Shown here one piece after another: positions 22,058 to 29,715 of a DNA stretch of 45,012 nt. The stretch comes from Microbispora corallina (GTDB lineage: Bacteria; Actinomycetota; Actinomycetes; Streptosporangiales; Streptosporangiaceae): contig NZ_BOOC01000054.1 of assembly GCF_016863035.1 (NCBI RefSeq), forward strand, positions 1-45,012, read 5' to 3'. Below the pieces are notes generated by a model. The model saw nothing but the letters and a program-made list of their open reading frames with translations, was not told where the DNA came from and ran no database searches. A program made the translations under genes and the position numbers. Positions within the stretch are counted from its first letter, which is position 1, and each line of letters starts with the position of its first letter.

Positions 22058-22981
22058 TCAACGACGCGATTCGAGGCGTTCCAGGAGGAGCCCCTCCCGG
22101 GTGGACCAGGGGCAGATCGTCACGCTCGTGGCCTCACACACCTCCATGAGCGCCTCGGCGATCAGCGCTCCGGCGAGGGACTGCTCGGCGCGGTGGGCGC
22201 TGATGCCCGGCAGTTCTCCACGGTGGGCGGGGTCCAGGTCGGCCAGCAGGGCGAGCGACGCCTTCACTCCGCTCAGGGACAGACGGCCGCGTGAGCAGGA
22301 CGGCTCGCCCTGGGCGGCGGCGAGGCGGGCGAGCTGGGCGAAGGTCTTCGAGCTCGCGAGGACGTGCCCGTCCGGCTCAGGTTTCGGCAGTCCTGGCTGC
22401 CGGCTCAGCACCCGGCGCAGATGCTCCCGGACCCTGCGCAGCTGGCGTGAGGACGAGACGGCTCCGCCGGGCAGCCATCTACGAGTGATCGTCCGTGCTC
22501 CCAGTGGCAGTGAATGCACGGTCTGGGGCTCCTGGCCGTCGCCGGAGGCGATCTCGACGGTGCCGCCCCCGATGTCCAGCACCAGCAGGGGGCCGGACGC
22601 GGTCCCCGTCCAGTGGCGGGCGGCCACGTAGGCCAGCCGCGCCTCCTCGCGGCCGGGCAGCACCCGCAGCCGCGTGCCCGTGGCCCCGGCGATCCGGGCG
22701 ATGACCTCGTCGCGGTTGGGCGCGTCGCGGATGACGGAGGTGGCGAAGGCGAAGACGCGGGACTGCGCGGCCGGGCTGGCGTCCATCGTCTCGGCCACCG
22801 CCCGCAGGACGCTGCGTATCGCGCGCTCGTCGAGTTGACCGTCCGGGGCGAGCATCCGGTGCAGGCTCAGCCGTACCTTGTGGGACAGCACCGTCTCCAG
22901 GCCGTTGTGATCCCTGGGCCGGCGGACCACCGTCAGCAGGGCACTGTGACAGCCGACGTCGAGAACAGCCGCCTGCCGCAT
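22058..22981 (-). CDS. Ppx/GppA family phosphatase
   Basis: A 307-residue member of the exopolyphosphatase/guanosine pentaphosphatase family (ASKHA fold). Visible signatures are VLDVGCHSALLTVV (phosphate 1), FAFATSVIRDAPNRDEVIARI, VLPGREEARLAYVAARHW, and LLVLDIGGGTVEIASG (phosphate 2, about 132-147). The C-terminal part has AHRAEQSLAGALIAEALMEV and ICPWSTREGLLLERL, the family's usual end. Such enzymes split inorganic polyphosphate or pppGpp in the cytoplasm. The usual DxGSNS segment reads DVGCHS, a change next to the active site that may alter activity. ATG 22981 has GAGGTG upstream. Confidence 0.9.
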   Translation of the reverse strand: MRQAAVLDVGCHSALLTVVRRPRDHNGLETVLSHKVRLSLHRMLAPDGQLDERAIRSVLRAVAETMDASPAAQSRVFAFATSVIRDAPNRDEVIARIAGATGTRLRVLPGREEARLAYVAARHWTGTASGPLLVLDIGGGTVEIASGDGQEPQTVHSLPLGARTITRRWLPGGAVSSSRQLRRVREHLRRVLSRQPGLPKPEPDGHVLASSKTFAQLARLAAAQGEPSCSRGRLSLSGVKASLALLADLDPAHRGELPGISAHRAEQSLAGALIAEALMEVCEATSVTICPWSTREGLLLERLESRR

Positions 22982-23180
22982 CCTGTATCACCTCTCAGCG
23001 GGTCCACCCGTGGGGGACGGGTCGCCGCTCAGTGGTGCGTCGCCAGCCGGAGACCGGGGCGCGTTTCACCACGTCGCGCGAACAACCGGGGAACCCTTCC
23101 CCCCAAGGGTAGTCGCTTCGGGTTACGTCGATCATCACGTCGAGGGCCGACACGAGCCGCCCGATTCCCCGCCCGACGGG

Positions 23181-23209
23181 TTTACCCGAAAAGTCTATAT
23201 AGATAGAGT
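23181..23209 (+). promoter_or_regulatory. Leaderless, autoregulated promoter of the padR-type gene
   Basis: TTTACC (23181-23186), 17 bases, TAGAGT (23204-23209), then 6 bases to the GTG start, so the transcript is probably leaderless. The spacer holds the palindrome CTATATAG (23195-23202) in an AT-rich stretch, AGTCTATATAGATAGAG, of the kind bound by PadR proteins. Binding there would block the promoter. Confidence 0.6.
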
Positions 23210-23215
23210 CTCGCT

Positions 23216-23545
23216 GTGACTCGGACACGGCGTCTTTCTCCTCAGACGGAAGCGGTGCTGCGCGCGCTGGCCGCCGACCCTTCCGAGTGGCGTTACGGCT
23301 ACGAGCTCGGGCGGGAGGTGGACCTCAAGGCCGGCTCGCTCTATCCGATCCTGATGCGGCTGGCCGACCGCGGGCTGCTGGAGTCGTCCTGGGAGAAGGC
23401 CCCCGTGGCGGGCCGCCCTCCGCGGCACCTGTACCGCCTCACCGGCGCGGGACTGGAGGCTGCCGCCGAGGTGGCGGCACGTGCGGATTCGGCTGCCGAA
23501 CGGGACAGGCCCGGCACGCGGCGTTCCCTGCGCGGTGCCTGGTGA
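23216..23545 (+). CDS. PadR family transcriptional regulator
   Basis: A 109-residue winged-helix regulator: LSPQTEAVLRALAADPSEWRYGYELGREVDLKAGSLYPILMRLADRGLLESSWE is the PadR DNA-binding region (about residues 8-62), followed by GRPPRHLYRLTGAGLEAA, the wing. It has a short C-terminal helix, as in the small PadR subgroup. GTG 23216 fits a leaderless promoter that overlaps an AT-rich palindrome, so self-control is likely. The stop overlaps the GTG of the membrane protein gene by 4 bases (GTGA), meaning that the two form one operon and the membrane protein level is probably set by this regulator. Confidence 0.92.
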   Translation: MTRTRRLSPQTEAVLRALAADPSEWRYGYELGREVDLKAGSLYPILMRLADRGLLESSWEKAPVAGRPPRHLYRLTGAGLEAAAEVAARADSAAERDRPGTRRSLRGAW

Positions 23546-24717
23546 GCCGCCCCGCAGGCGACGCGGCGGGGCGGCTCCTCGCCTTCGCGCTGTGGCTGCT
23601 GCCTGCCGCCCGGTACGACTGGGGGCTGGCCATGCGGGCCGAACTCGCACACCTGGAACGGCCCGCGGCGCGCCTGCGATTCGCGTTCGGCTGCGTCCGG
23701 GCGGCCGCGGTGCAACCGGCGGCACTGCGCCGCCTGGCCCTTTCCGCCGGCGTGGCCGGCGCGGTGACGCTCCTGCTGGCGGGAGGCGTCACCTATCCCG
23801 CGGCCCGTCTCGAGCTGGCCGGCCTGTTGTCGGTCGTGGTGCTGCTGGCCTGGCGGGGAGGCAGGCCCGGGCTGCTGGGCCCGGTGCGGCCGTCGAGAAC
23901 CGCCCGGGTGGTGCGGACGACGGGATTCGCGGTCGCGTGCGCGTACCTGCTGGTCGCCTTCCTGGACCACCGTGGTCCTCAACCGCTGGGATCCGGCGAC
24001 GGTCTCCTGCCGGGCATGATCACCCTCGTGCTGTACCTCGTGGCCACGCTCGCGATGACCGCACGCGCGTCCACCGCGCGTTCCGTCACCCTGATGTCCG
24101 GCATCGTCGCCGGCCTGGTCGCGGGATCGGCATGCTTCGCGCTCATGCCCTTCGAGCGTGCACTGCCGCCGCTCGCGGAGCACCTGCCGGGCAACGGGGC
24201 ATGGCTGATCGCGGCCCTCGTGGCGGCGCCCGCGGCGGCGATGATCGTGGTCGCCCTGTCCACCCGGGACGCCCTCCAGACCGTCGTCGCCCTGATGTGT
24301 GCGGGAGCCGTCTGCGCCGGGGTGGTCGCCGTACTCGGTTATGGAGCCTTTCTGCTCTTCCCCGACCAGATGCCGAGCCTGGTTCCGCTCAACGCGGGGC
24401 CGCCCGACGTCCGCAGAGCCCTGTCCAGGCTCGAAGCGGGGGACGAGTACGTGGCCGCCCTGATCTGGGGCTGCCTGCTCGTGGGCGTGCTCAGTTCGTT
24501 GATCCGCCCTGCCGTCCGGGGGCGGACCCGCGTCCTGCGAGCGGCGACGATCACCGGTGCGTGCCTGGTCCTCCTGGCCGCGCCGACCGGGCACGTGGAC
24601 GCGGCCGTCGCGGCCGTCCTCGCCGCCACGACGACGGGGATGCTCACTCTGGTCAGCGCGGCGCATGATCTCCGTCGGAGCGGCACCACCACAGCTCGCA
24701 TCACATCCCGTCGTTGA
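23542..24717 (+). CDS. Membrane protein of a PadR operon
   Basis: A 391-residue integral membrane protein. The N-terminus contains YDWGLAMRAELAHLERPAARLRFAFGCVRAA, a segment repeatedly seen in actinobacterial membrane proteins encoded next to PadR genes. Eight to ten hydrophobic segments follow (for example LALSAGVAGAVTLLLAGGV; LELAGLLSVVVLLAW; GMITLVLYLVATLAMTA; LMSGIVAGLVAGSACFALMPF; AAALIWGCLLVGVLSSLI). No catalytic or transport motif is visible. The GTG at 23542 overlaps the padR stop. The function is unknown; a stress- or cell-envelope-related role is suggested only by the operon type. Confidence 0.82.
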   Translation: MSRPAGDAAGRLLAFALWLLPAARYDWGLAMRAELAHLERPAARLRFAFGCVRAAAVQPAALRRLALSAGVAGAVTLLLAGGVTYPAARLELAGLLSVVVLLAWRGGRPGLLGPVRPSRTARVVRTTGFAVACAYLLVAFLDHRGPQPLGSGDGLLPGMITLVLYLVATLAMTARASTARSVTLMSGIVAGLVAGSACFALMPFERALPPLAEHLPGNGAWLIAALVAAPAAAMIVVALSTRDALQTVVALMCAGAVCAGVVAVLGYGAFLLFPDQMPSLVPLNAGPPDVRRALSRLEAGDEYVAALIWGCLLVGVLSSLIRPAVRGRTRVLRAATITGACLVLLAAPTGHVDAAVAAVLAATTTGMLTLVSAAHDLRRSGTTTARITSRR

Positions 24718-24803
24718 CCAGGCTGACTCAGCGCCGGCGCTTGTCGGGCGAGTCGACCGGGCGCGGATGCGCCGCTCGTCGCTTCACCGCTGTCACACCG
24801 GTC

Positions 24804-26261
24804 TCAGCGGCCGGCTTCCTCAACCTCGACGACGCTGTCCGCCCGGGCCGGGAGGAGCACGGCGGTGACCACCACAGCCAGCGACAGCACCGCGCCGATG
24901 ACGAAGGCCAGCCGCATGCCGTCGAGGTTGGCGAGCACCTGTGTGACTCCTGCGGACTTCAGGGCATCGGCTCGCGCGCTCATCACGGTGATCACGAGCG
25001 CGGTGCCAAAAGCCGCGGCGACCTGCTGCAGCGTGCTCAGGATCGAGCTGCCGTGGGAGTAGAGGTGCGGAGGAACCGCTCCGAGCCCGAGGGTGAACAC
25101 CGGGGTGAAGGTCGCGGCCAGACTCACCATCATCAGCGCGTGCAGACCAAGGAGCTGCCAGTACGGCATGGTCATCGTGACCTGGGTGAAGCCGGCGAGC
25201 GCGAGCGTGATTCCGACTGCGCCGGGAATGACCAGAACCCGGCCGCCGAACCGGTCGAACAGGCGGCCGACCGTCGGACCGAGCAGTCCCATCGCGAGGC
25301 CGCCCGGCATCACGAGGAGCCCGGTCTCCAGCGGACTGAGCTCGCGGACGTTCTGCAGGTACAGCGGGAGCAGAATCATCGAACCGAGCATCGCCATGAA
25401 GGCGACCGACATCAGGATCAGCGCGATCGTGTAGGTGCGATGACGCAGGGTCCGCAGATCCATCAGCGGCACGCCGCGCCTCTGCAACGACAGCTGGCGG
25501 ACGACGAAGACGACGATGGCCACCAGGCCCGCCGCCACCATCGCGGCGGCCACGCGGACGTCGCCGCCCTCGAACTGGCTGAGCCCGTAGACCAGGCCGC
25601 CGAAGCCGGCGGCGGCGGTCACCACGCTCAACCAGTCGATGGCGCTGACCTCGGGATCTCCCACGTTCTCGAGCTGCTTCAGGCCGCGCCACGTGATCAC
25701 CGCGGCGATGGGGAGCACCACGGCGAACAGCAGTCGCCAGGACCCCAGCTGGAGGATCACCCCCGAGACGGCCGGGCCCATCGCGGGCGCGACCGAGATG
25801 GCCAGGGTGACGTTGCCCATCACCCGGCCGCGGTCTCCCTCCGGCACGACCTGCATCAACGTGGTCATCAGCAGCGGCATCATCACGGCCGTCCCGGACG
25901 CCTGGATGATGCGGGCGCCCAGCAGCACCTCGAACGACGGCGCGGCGGCGGCCAACGCCGTGCCGAGCAGGAACAGGCCCATCGCGGTGGCGTACGCGTG
26001 ACGGGTGGACACCCGCTGCAGGAACCATCCCGTGATCGGGATGACAGCGGCCATGGTCAGCATGAAGGCGGTCGAGAGCCACTGCGCGGTCTGCTCGGTG
26101 ATGCGCAGAGCGCCCATCAGCCGCGGGATCGCGTTGATCATGATCGTCTCGTTGAGGATGACCACGAACGTGGCGAGCACCAGCAGCCGGATCACGTCCG
26201 GGGTGCGCCCCGAAACGGCGGGTGCGGCTTTCGCGGGTGAGTCGGATTGTGCGATGGTCAC
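24804..26261 (-). CDS. DHA2-type MFS drug transporter
   Basis: A 485-residue transporter with about 14 hydrophobic segments. Motifs of drug:proton antiporters are visible: VILNETIMINAIPRL (D1-like, LNETI), GWFLQRVSTRHAY (loop 2-3), and ARIIQASGTAVMMPLLMTTLMQVVPEGDRGRVMGNVTLAISVAPAMGPAVSG (motifs B and C). The frame continues upstream, but GTG 26261 has GAGGTGCC nearby and starts just before the first conserved segment; an ATG at 26330 is the alternative. It exports hydrophobic compounds using the proton gradient. No regulator gene is adjacent. A perfect palindrome CGAAACGTTTCG lies 262 bases upstream. Confidence 0.9.
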   Translation of the reverse strand: MTIAQSDSPAKAAPAVSGRTPDVIRLLVLATFVVILNETIMINAIPRLMGALRITEQTAQWLSTAFMLTMAAVIPITGWFLQRVSTRHAYATAMGLFLLGTALAAAAPSFEVLLGARIIQASGTAVMMPLLMTTLMQVVPEGDRGRVMGNVTLAISVAPAMGPAVSGVILQLGSWRLLFAVVLPIAAVITWRGLKQLENVGDPEVSAIDWLSVVTAAAGFGGLVYGLSQFEGGDVRVAAAMVAAGLVAIVVFVVRQLSLQRRGVPLMDLRTLRHRTYTIALILMSVAFMAMLGSMILLPLYLQNVRELSPLETGLLVMPGGLAMGLLGPTVGRLFDRFGGRVLVIPGAVGITLALAGFTQVTMTMPYWQLLGLHALMMVSLAATFTPVFTLGLGAVPPHLYSHGSSILSTLQQVAAAFGTALVITVMSARADALKSAGVTQVLANLDGMRLAFVIGAVLSLAVVVTAVLLPARADSVVEVEEAGR

Positions 26262-26522
26262 GGCACCTCGATCAGGGTGGTTGTCGGGGCTGGATCCCCA
26301 GCCTTGGGCCTCGCAGGACGTTGCGGTCATGGAAATCCTGACGGATGCCACCGACAAAACTGAGCGCTCATGCCGAGCATCGCGGCAAGGGACGTGAAGT
26401 GTCACCCGGTTTTCCCCGCGGCGGATGCGATCTCCCGGGTGCGTGCATGGAGCGGTGCCGGGGACCCGGTCGAGATCGCCGTCTCACGTGATCATCTCCC
26501 CTCCCGGCAATGGAAGAGGTGT

Positions 26523-26534
26523 CGAAACGTTTCG
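26523..26534. promoter_or_regulatory. Perfect palindrome CGAAACGTTTCG
   Basis: A 12-bp perfect palindrome with the central CG of LacI-family operators, in the 900-base region between the DHA2 transporter and the xylanase gene. A related site CGAAACTTTCG lies 150 bases away beside the xylanase promoter, so both may bind one sugar-responsive repressor. Confidence 0.5.
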
Positions 26535-26633
26535 GCAGAGATTCCGTTCGCGTTGACGCAGGCGAGGAGCCGGCTTCCACATCCAGCGACCCAGAGCCAG
26601 CCGCGACCATGAAATGACTGGTGATCGCAAGTC

Positions 26634-26696
26634 TTGACGTACAACAACCGGCTTCCTATGGTCTGCATTACTTTCGTAATGTTGTCGAAACTTTCG
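26634..26696 (+). promoter_or_regulatory. Promoter with two operators upstream of the GH10 xylanase
   Basis: TTGACG (26634-26639), 17 bases, TATGGT (26657-26662) is the most consensus-like promoter in the window. Two palindromes follow at once: ATTAC-TTTC-GTAAT (26667-26680) over the predicted start point, and CGAAACTTTCG (26686-26696). The latter matches the CGAA-N-TTCG element known upstream of streptomycete xylan/xyloside genes controlled by the BxlR type of LacI repressor. Repression by roadblock at +1 is expected. Confidence 0.65.
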
Positions 26697-27176
26697 GGCG
26701 TCCTCGTCGCGCGAAGATGGAGTCATCGTGGCCAACCGAAGCCGGCGCCCGCGCAGGCCACGTCTCCTCGTAGTTCCGCCGGCCGCGACAGGACTGCTGC
26801 CGGGCAGGGCGCATCCAGCCCCGGCGGACCTCCGATCCGTCGGAGACGACCGTCCGCCCGGCGGCGTGCGTCCCGTACGTCCGAGTCCCGTACGGCGGCT
26901 GGGGGCAGACGCCGACCGTCGCGGCCGTTCTCGGCACGCGGGTTTCAGGCGACGGGGGATCGCCGGGCGGCGCCGAGCCGATCCGCCGCCTGTGAGAAGG
27001 GATCACACCGCGCGTGGTGGTCCTGACGCACGGCGGCGACGGGGACCGGAGTCAGACCGTTGACGCCGTCGGCACGGTCGTCCCCGCGCCTCGGATCCGA
27101 AGGGCGCCGCCGGCCCGACGGGACTGACCTGATCACAGTACCCATCAGATCCCTGCATCCAACCCGAGGAGTACCT
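26697..27176 (+). other. Long leader of the xylanase gene
   Basis: About 480 bases between the operator and the GTG start. Open frames here (for example GTG 26728 to 27063) are Arg/Pro-rich, lack ribosome-binding sites and resemble no protein. A short frame ATG 26716 to TAG encodes only 18 residues. I read the stretch as an untranslated leader or the relic of something lost; no hairpin series like a riboswitch stood out. Confidence 0.4.
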
Positions 27177-28352
27177 GTGCTTCGTTCCGCACTGCCCATC
27201 GGCGTCTTGAGCGCCACGATCCTGCTGGGCGGGGTGGCTCTCAGCGGCTCGGCCTCGGCCGAACCCGGCCCCGCCCCCGCGCCTGCCTCCGGACAGCCCG
27301 TCCACTACCCCGCCGACTCATTGCGCGCCCTGAGCGCGCGGGTCGGTTTACGCTTCGGCACCGCCGTGAACATGGACGAGCTCGGCAGCAACGCCGCCTA
27401 CACCCGGATCGCGGCCGAGCAGTTCTCCACCGTCACCCCCGAAAACGTGATGAAGTGGCAGCTCGTTGAGCCCAACCGCGGCACCTACGACTGGGCGGCG
27501 GCCGACCGGCTGGTCGCCTTCGCGAAGGACAACAAGCAGCTGGTCCGCGGCCACACGCTGGTGTGGCACAACCAGCTGCCCACCTGGCTCTCCTCCGACG
27601 GGTTCACCACCACCCTGTCCAACAGCGAGCTGAAGGTCCTGCTCAAGAAGCACATCCAGGATCAGGTGAAGCACTTCAGAGGCGACATCTGGCAGTGGGA
27701 CGTGGTCAACGAGGCGTTCGACGACAACGGGCAGCCCCGCCAGACCATCTGGTACAAGGCGTGGGGCGGCCTCGGCTACATCGCCGACGCCTTCCGCTGG
27801 GCCCACGAGGCCGACCCGAAGGCCCTGCTGTTCTACAACGACTACAACCTCGAGTTCACCGGGGTGAAGAGCAACGCCGTGTACGACCTCGTCAAGAGCC
27901 TCAAGGCGCAGCGTGTGCCCATCGACGGCGTCGGCTTCCAGGGCCACCTGGACACCCAGTACGGCTTCCCCGACCTGCAGAACAACCTGCAGCGCTTCGC
28001 GGACCTCGGCCTGAAGGTGGCCGAGACCGAGGTGGACGTCCGCACGTTCACGCAGGCTCCGCCGAACGAGAACACCCCCACCGACCCGCTGGCCCCGTAC
28101 GCCCAGGAGAGCTACTGGTCGCGCGCCCTGAAGGCCTGCCTGGCGGTGCGCGAGTGCATCTCGTTCACCCCGTGGGGCTTCGGCGACACGTATTCCTGGA
28201 TCCCCGGCTGGTTCGACGACCCGCAGGAGGGCGCCGCCCTGCTGTATGACGGGAACCTGCAGCCCAAGTCGCAGTACTACGTGATCCAGCAGGACCTGGC
28301 ACTTGCCTCGGGCGCGCCGCACCGGTCCGGCCCGGGCGCGGGTCGCGACTGA
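27177..28352 (+). CDS. Secreted GH10 endo-beta-1,4-xylanase
   Basis: A 391-residue secreted enzyme. Residues 1-28 are a signal peptide (PIGVLSATILLGGVALSGSASA). The GH10 barrel covers about 48-375. Signatures are VNMDELG, FSTVTPENVMKW, VRGHTLVWHNQLPTWL, the acid/base motif WDVVNEAF (E179), VGFQGHLDTQYG, and the nucleophile strand AETEVDV (E285), then TPWGFGDTYSWIPG. It hydrolyses the xylan backbone outside the cell. No carbohydrate-binding module is attached; the protein ends shortly after the barrel with a Ser/Gly/Arg-rich tail. GTG 27177 has GAGGAG upstream. A strong hairpin follows directly after the stop. Expression is likely controlled at the promoter 510 bases upstream. Confidence 0.95.
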   Translation: MLRSALPIGVLSATILLGGVALSGSASAEPGPAPAPASGQPVHYPADSLRALSARVGLRFGTAVNMDELGSNAAYTRIAAEQFSTVTPENVMKWQLVEPNRGTYDWAAADRLVAFAKDNKQLVRGHTLVWHNQLPTWLSSDGFTTTLSNSELKVLLKKHIQDQVKHFRGDIWQWDVVNEAFDDNGQPRQTIWYKAWGGLGYIADAFRWAHEADPKALLFYNDYNLEFTGVKSNAVYDLVKSLKAQRVPIDGVGFQGHLDTQYGFPDLQNNLQRFADLGLKVAETEVDVRTFTQAPPNENTPTDPLAPYAQESYWSRALKACLAVRECISFTPWGFGDTYSWIPGWFDDPQEGAALLYDGNLQPKSQYYVIQQDLALASGAPHRSGPGAGRD

Positions 28353-28353
28353 C

Positions 28354-28406
28354 CGTACGACGAGAACGGGGCCGCACTCCACGGAGGCGGCCCCGTTCGC
28401 CGTACG
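28354..28406 (+). terminator. Terminator hairpin of the xylanase gene
   Basis: A 12-bp perfect stem (GAACGGGGCCGC, 28364-28375, with 28387-28398) is extended by an outer CGTACG/CGTACG pair (28354-28359, 28401-28406). It begins two bases after the xylanase stop and ends before the ribosome-binding site of the next gene. Confidence 0.75.
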
Positions 28407-28423
28407 CCAACCACGGAGGAGAC

Positions 28424-28702
28424 ATGGTTGACAACGCACAGAACGAGGCGGGTGATCAGCTGACTGATCATTGGGCTCGGCTCGACGCCTTTCTGCGGAC
28501 CGATCCGCGCGACGCCGGCTGTGACGCGACCAAGGACATGCTGGACGTCTACGCGGAGTGCCTTGCTACGGGCAGCGACCCGAGCGAGCGGTTCCCGGGC
28601 CCACACGCTCATTTCCTGGCATGCGGCCCATGCGCCCAGGACTTGAACGGCCTGCTCACGGCACTCACGGGCGAGACCTCCTCGCGACCCAGCCCGCCAT
28701 AG
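28424..28702 (+). CDS. Small HxxxCxxC (zinc anti-sigma-like) protein
   Basis: A 92-residue protein with H63-x3-C67-x2-C70 (HFLACGPC) followed by the helix AQDLNGLLTAL, and an earlier cysteine C33 about 30 residues before. This is the zinc-binding anti-sigma (ZAS) pattern C...HxxxCxxC. There is no membrane segment, so it would be a soluble, possibly redox-sensitive factor. ATG 28424 follows a near-perfect GGAGGAG. The next gene, 223 bases downstream on the same strand, is an ECF sigma factor, the natural partner, although here the anti-sigma-like gene comes first and the two have separate upstream regions. Function as an anti-sigma factor is inferred. Confidence 0.75.
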   Translation: MVDNAQNEAGDQLTDHWARLDAFLRTDPRDAGCDATKDMLDVYAECLATGSDPSERFPGPHAHFLACGPCAQDLNGLLTALTGETSSRPSPP

Positions 28703-28817
28703 CGCACGAGCAGGTCGCGTACGAGGACGGGGGCAGCGTGCCAGGTGAGCCGGCCATCTGAGTCTCAGCCGGCTCCGCGGCCCGGCGTCCGTCACCGGGC
28801 GTTTTGGTCTTCACAGT

Positions 28818-28872
28818 CCAATTATTGGTTGAATCTCTCGACAGCTACACTTCTGCCTGGACTGATTCGTCC
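28818..28872 (+). promoter_or_regulatory. Palindromes upstream of the ECF sigma gene
   Basis: CCAATTATTGG (28818-28828) is a perfect palindrome around a central T and overlaps a half-site AGTCCAA. GGACTGATTCGTCC (28859-28872) matches the GGACT-N4-AGTCC element seen at 37058, 38324 and 38941 except for one base. Both lie 54-108 bases before the sigma start codon and could link this gene to the same TetR regulon. Confidence 0.45.
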
Positions 28873-28925
28873 ATTATGCGGCCGCTCAGTTGCCGTGTAG
28901 GAGTGCTCTGGCGAAAGAGGAGGCA

Positions 28926-29564
28926 GTGGACGACCCAGAGACTGATCGGGAGAACCGTCGATGGGTGCGTGATCTCGCTGCCGCCGGCCCCGTCAGAGAG
29001 GCGGCGTGCAGGGAGCTGTATCCGTTGCTGCTTCGCATCGCGAGGTATGAGGCACGTCGACGCGCGCCGGCCCTGGACCTGGACGGCCCGGAGCTCGAGG
29101 ACATCGCTCACCAGGCCACCGCTGACGCGTTGATGGCCATCGGCGAGCGTCTGGACAGGTTCCGGGGTGAGGCAAGGTTCACCACGTGGGCGAGCAAATT
29201 CGTGATCTTCAACGTGGCCACCAAAATGAATCGTCACTTCTGGCGTCGCCACGAGGTCCCCTACGATCACGAGGACTGGTCCAGGATCGCTTCGAGGTTC
29301 AACGTGGCCCCCGACGACGAGGCGCACGTCCGGGAGTTCGTGACGGCGGTCTCGACCGCTGTCGAAGAGAATCTGTCGGAGCGACAGCGCATTGTGTTCG
29401 TCGCGACAGTCCTCAACGGCATGCCGATGGATGTTCTGGCTGACGAGCTGGGCTCGACCCACAACGCGCTGTACAAGGTGCTCTTCGACGCCCGGAAGAA
29501 ACTCCGCGCCGCGCTGGTGGCGAGTGGCTACCTGCCCGAGGCGCCTGAGGCCCGCTCGACCTGA
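28926..29564 (+). CDS. ECF RNA polymerase sigma factor
   Basis: A 212-residue sigma factor. Region 2 is recognisable in LLLRIARYEARRRAPA...ELEDIAHQATADALMAIGERLDRFRGEARFTTWASKFVIFNVATKM (about 35-105). Region 4 lies in VEENLSERQRIVFVATVLNGMPMDVLADELGSTHNALYKVLFDARKKLRAAL (about 145-196). GTG 28926 follows AGAGGAGG; a TTG 36 bases upstream is a weaker option. The preceding small ZAS-like protein is the probable anti-sigma factor. Near-operator palindromes lie upstream. The sequence is a diverged ECF subgroup I cannot name. Confidence 0.88.
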   Translation: MDDPETDRENRRWVRDLAAAGPVREAACRELYPLLLRIARYEARRRAPALDLDGPELEDIAHQATADALMAIGERLDRFRGEARFTTWASKFVIFNVATKMNRHFWRRHEVPYDHEDWSRIASRFNVAPDDEAHVREFVTAVSTAVEENLSERQRIVFVATVLNGMPMDVLADELGSTHNALYKVLFDARKKLRAALVASGYLPEAPEARST

Positions 29565-29638
29565 CACAGCCCAGTGGGCGCCAGGGCTGGACCTCTTGAG
29601 ATGGATACTCCCGGGGATTGCCTGCCGCCGACGTCGGC

Positions 29639-29715
29639 TCAACCAGCGGACGGGCTCTCGATGTGCGCGAGCGCCATGTCGAGCGCGTCCTTGACCCGCG
29701 GCTCAGGGTCGAGTG
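29639..29715 (-). pseudogene. Remnant of a TetR regulator C-terminus
   Basis: A minus-strand frame ends VKDALDMALAHIESPSAG before a stop at 29639. This closely matches the last residues of the TetR regulator at 37567-38196 (MATSIDMALAYIESLSER). Only about 25 codons remain, partly overlapping the 3' end of the MFS gene in another frame, and no upstream TetR sequence exists. It is best read as a deletion scar of a second, related regulator. Confidence 0.6.

Noticed and set aside
24714..26240. 508-codon plus-strand frame opposite the DHA2 transporter
   Set aside because: His/Gln/Arg-rich shadow of an MFS gene whose own motifs are clear on the minus strand.
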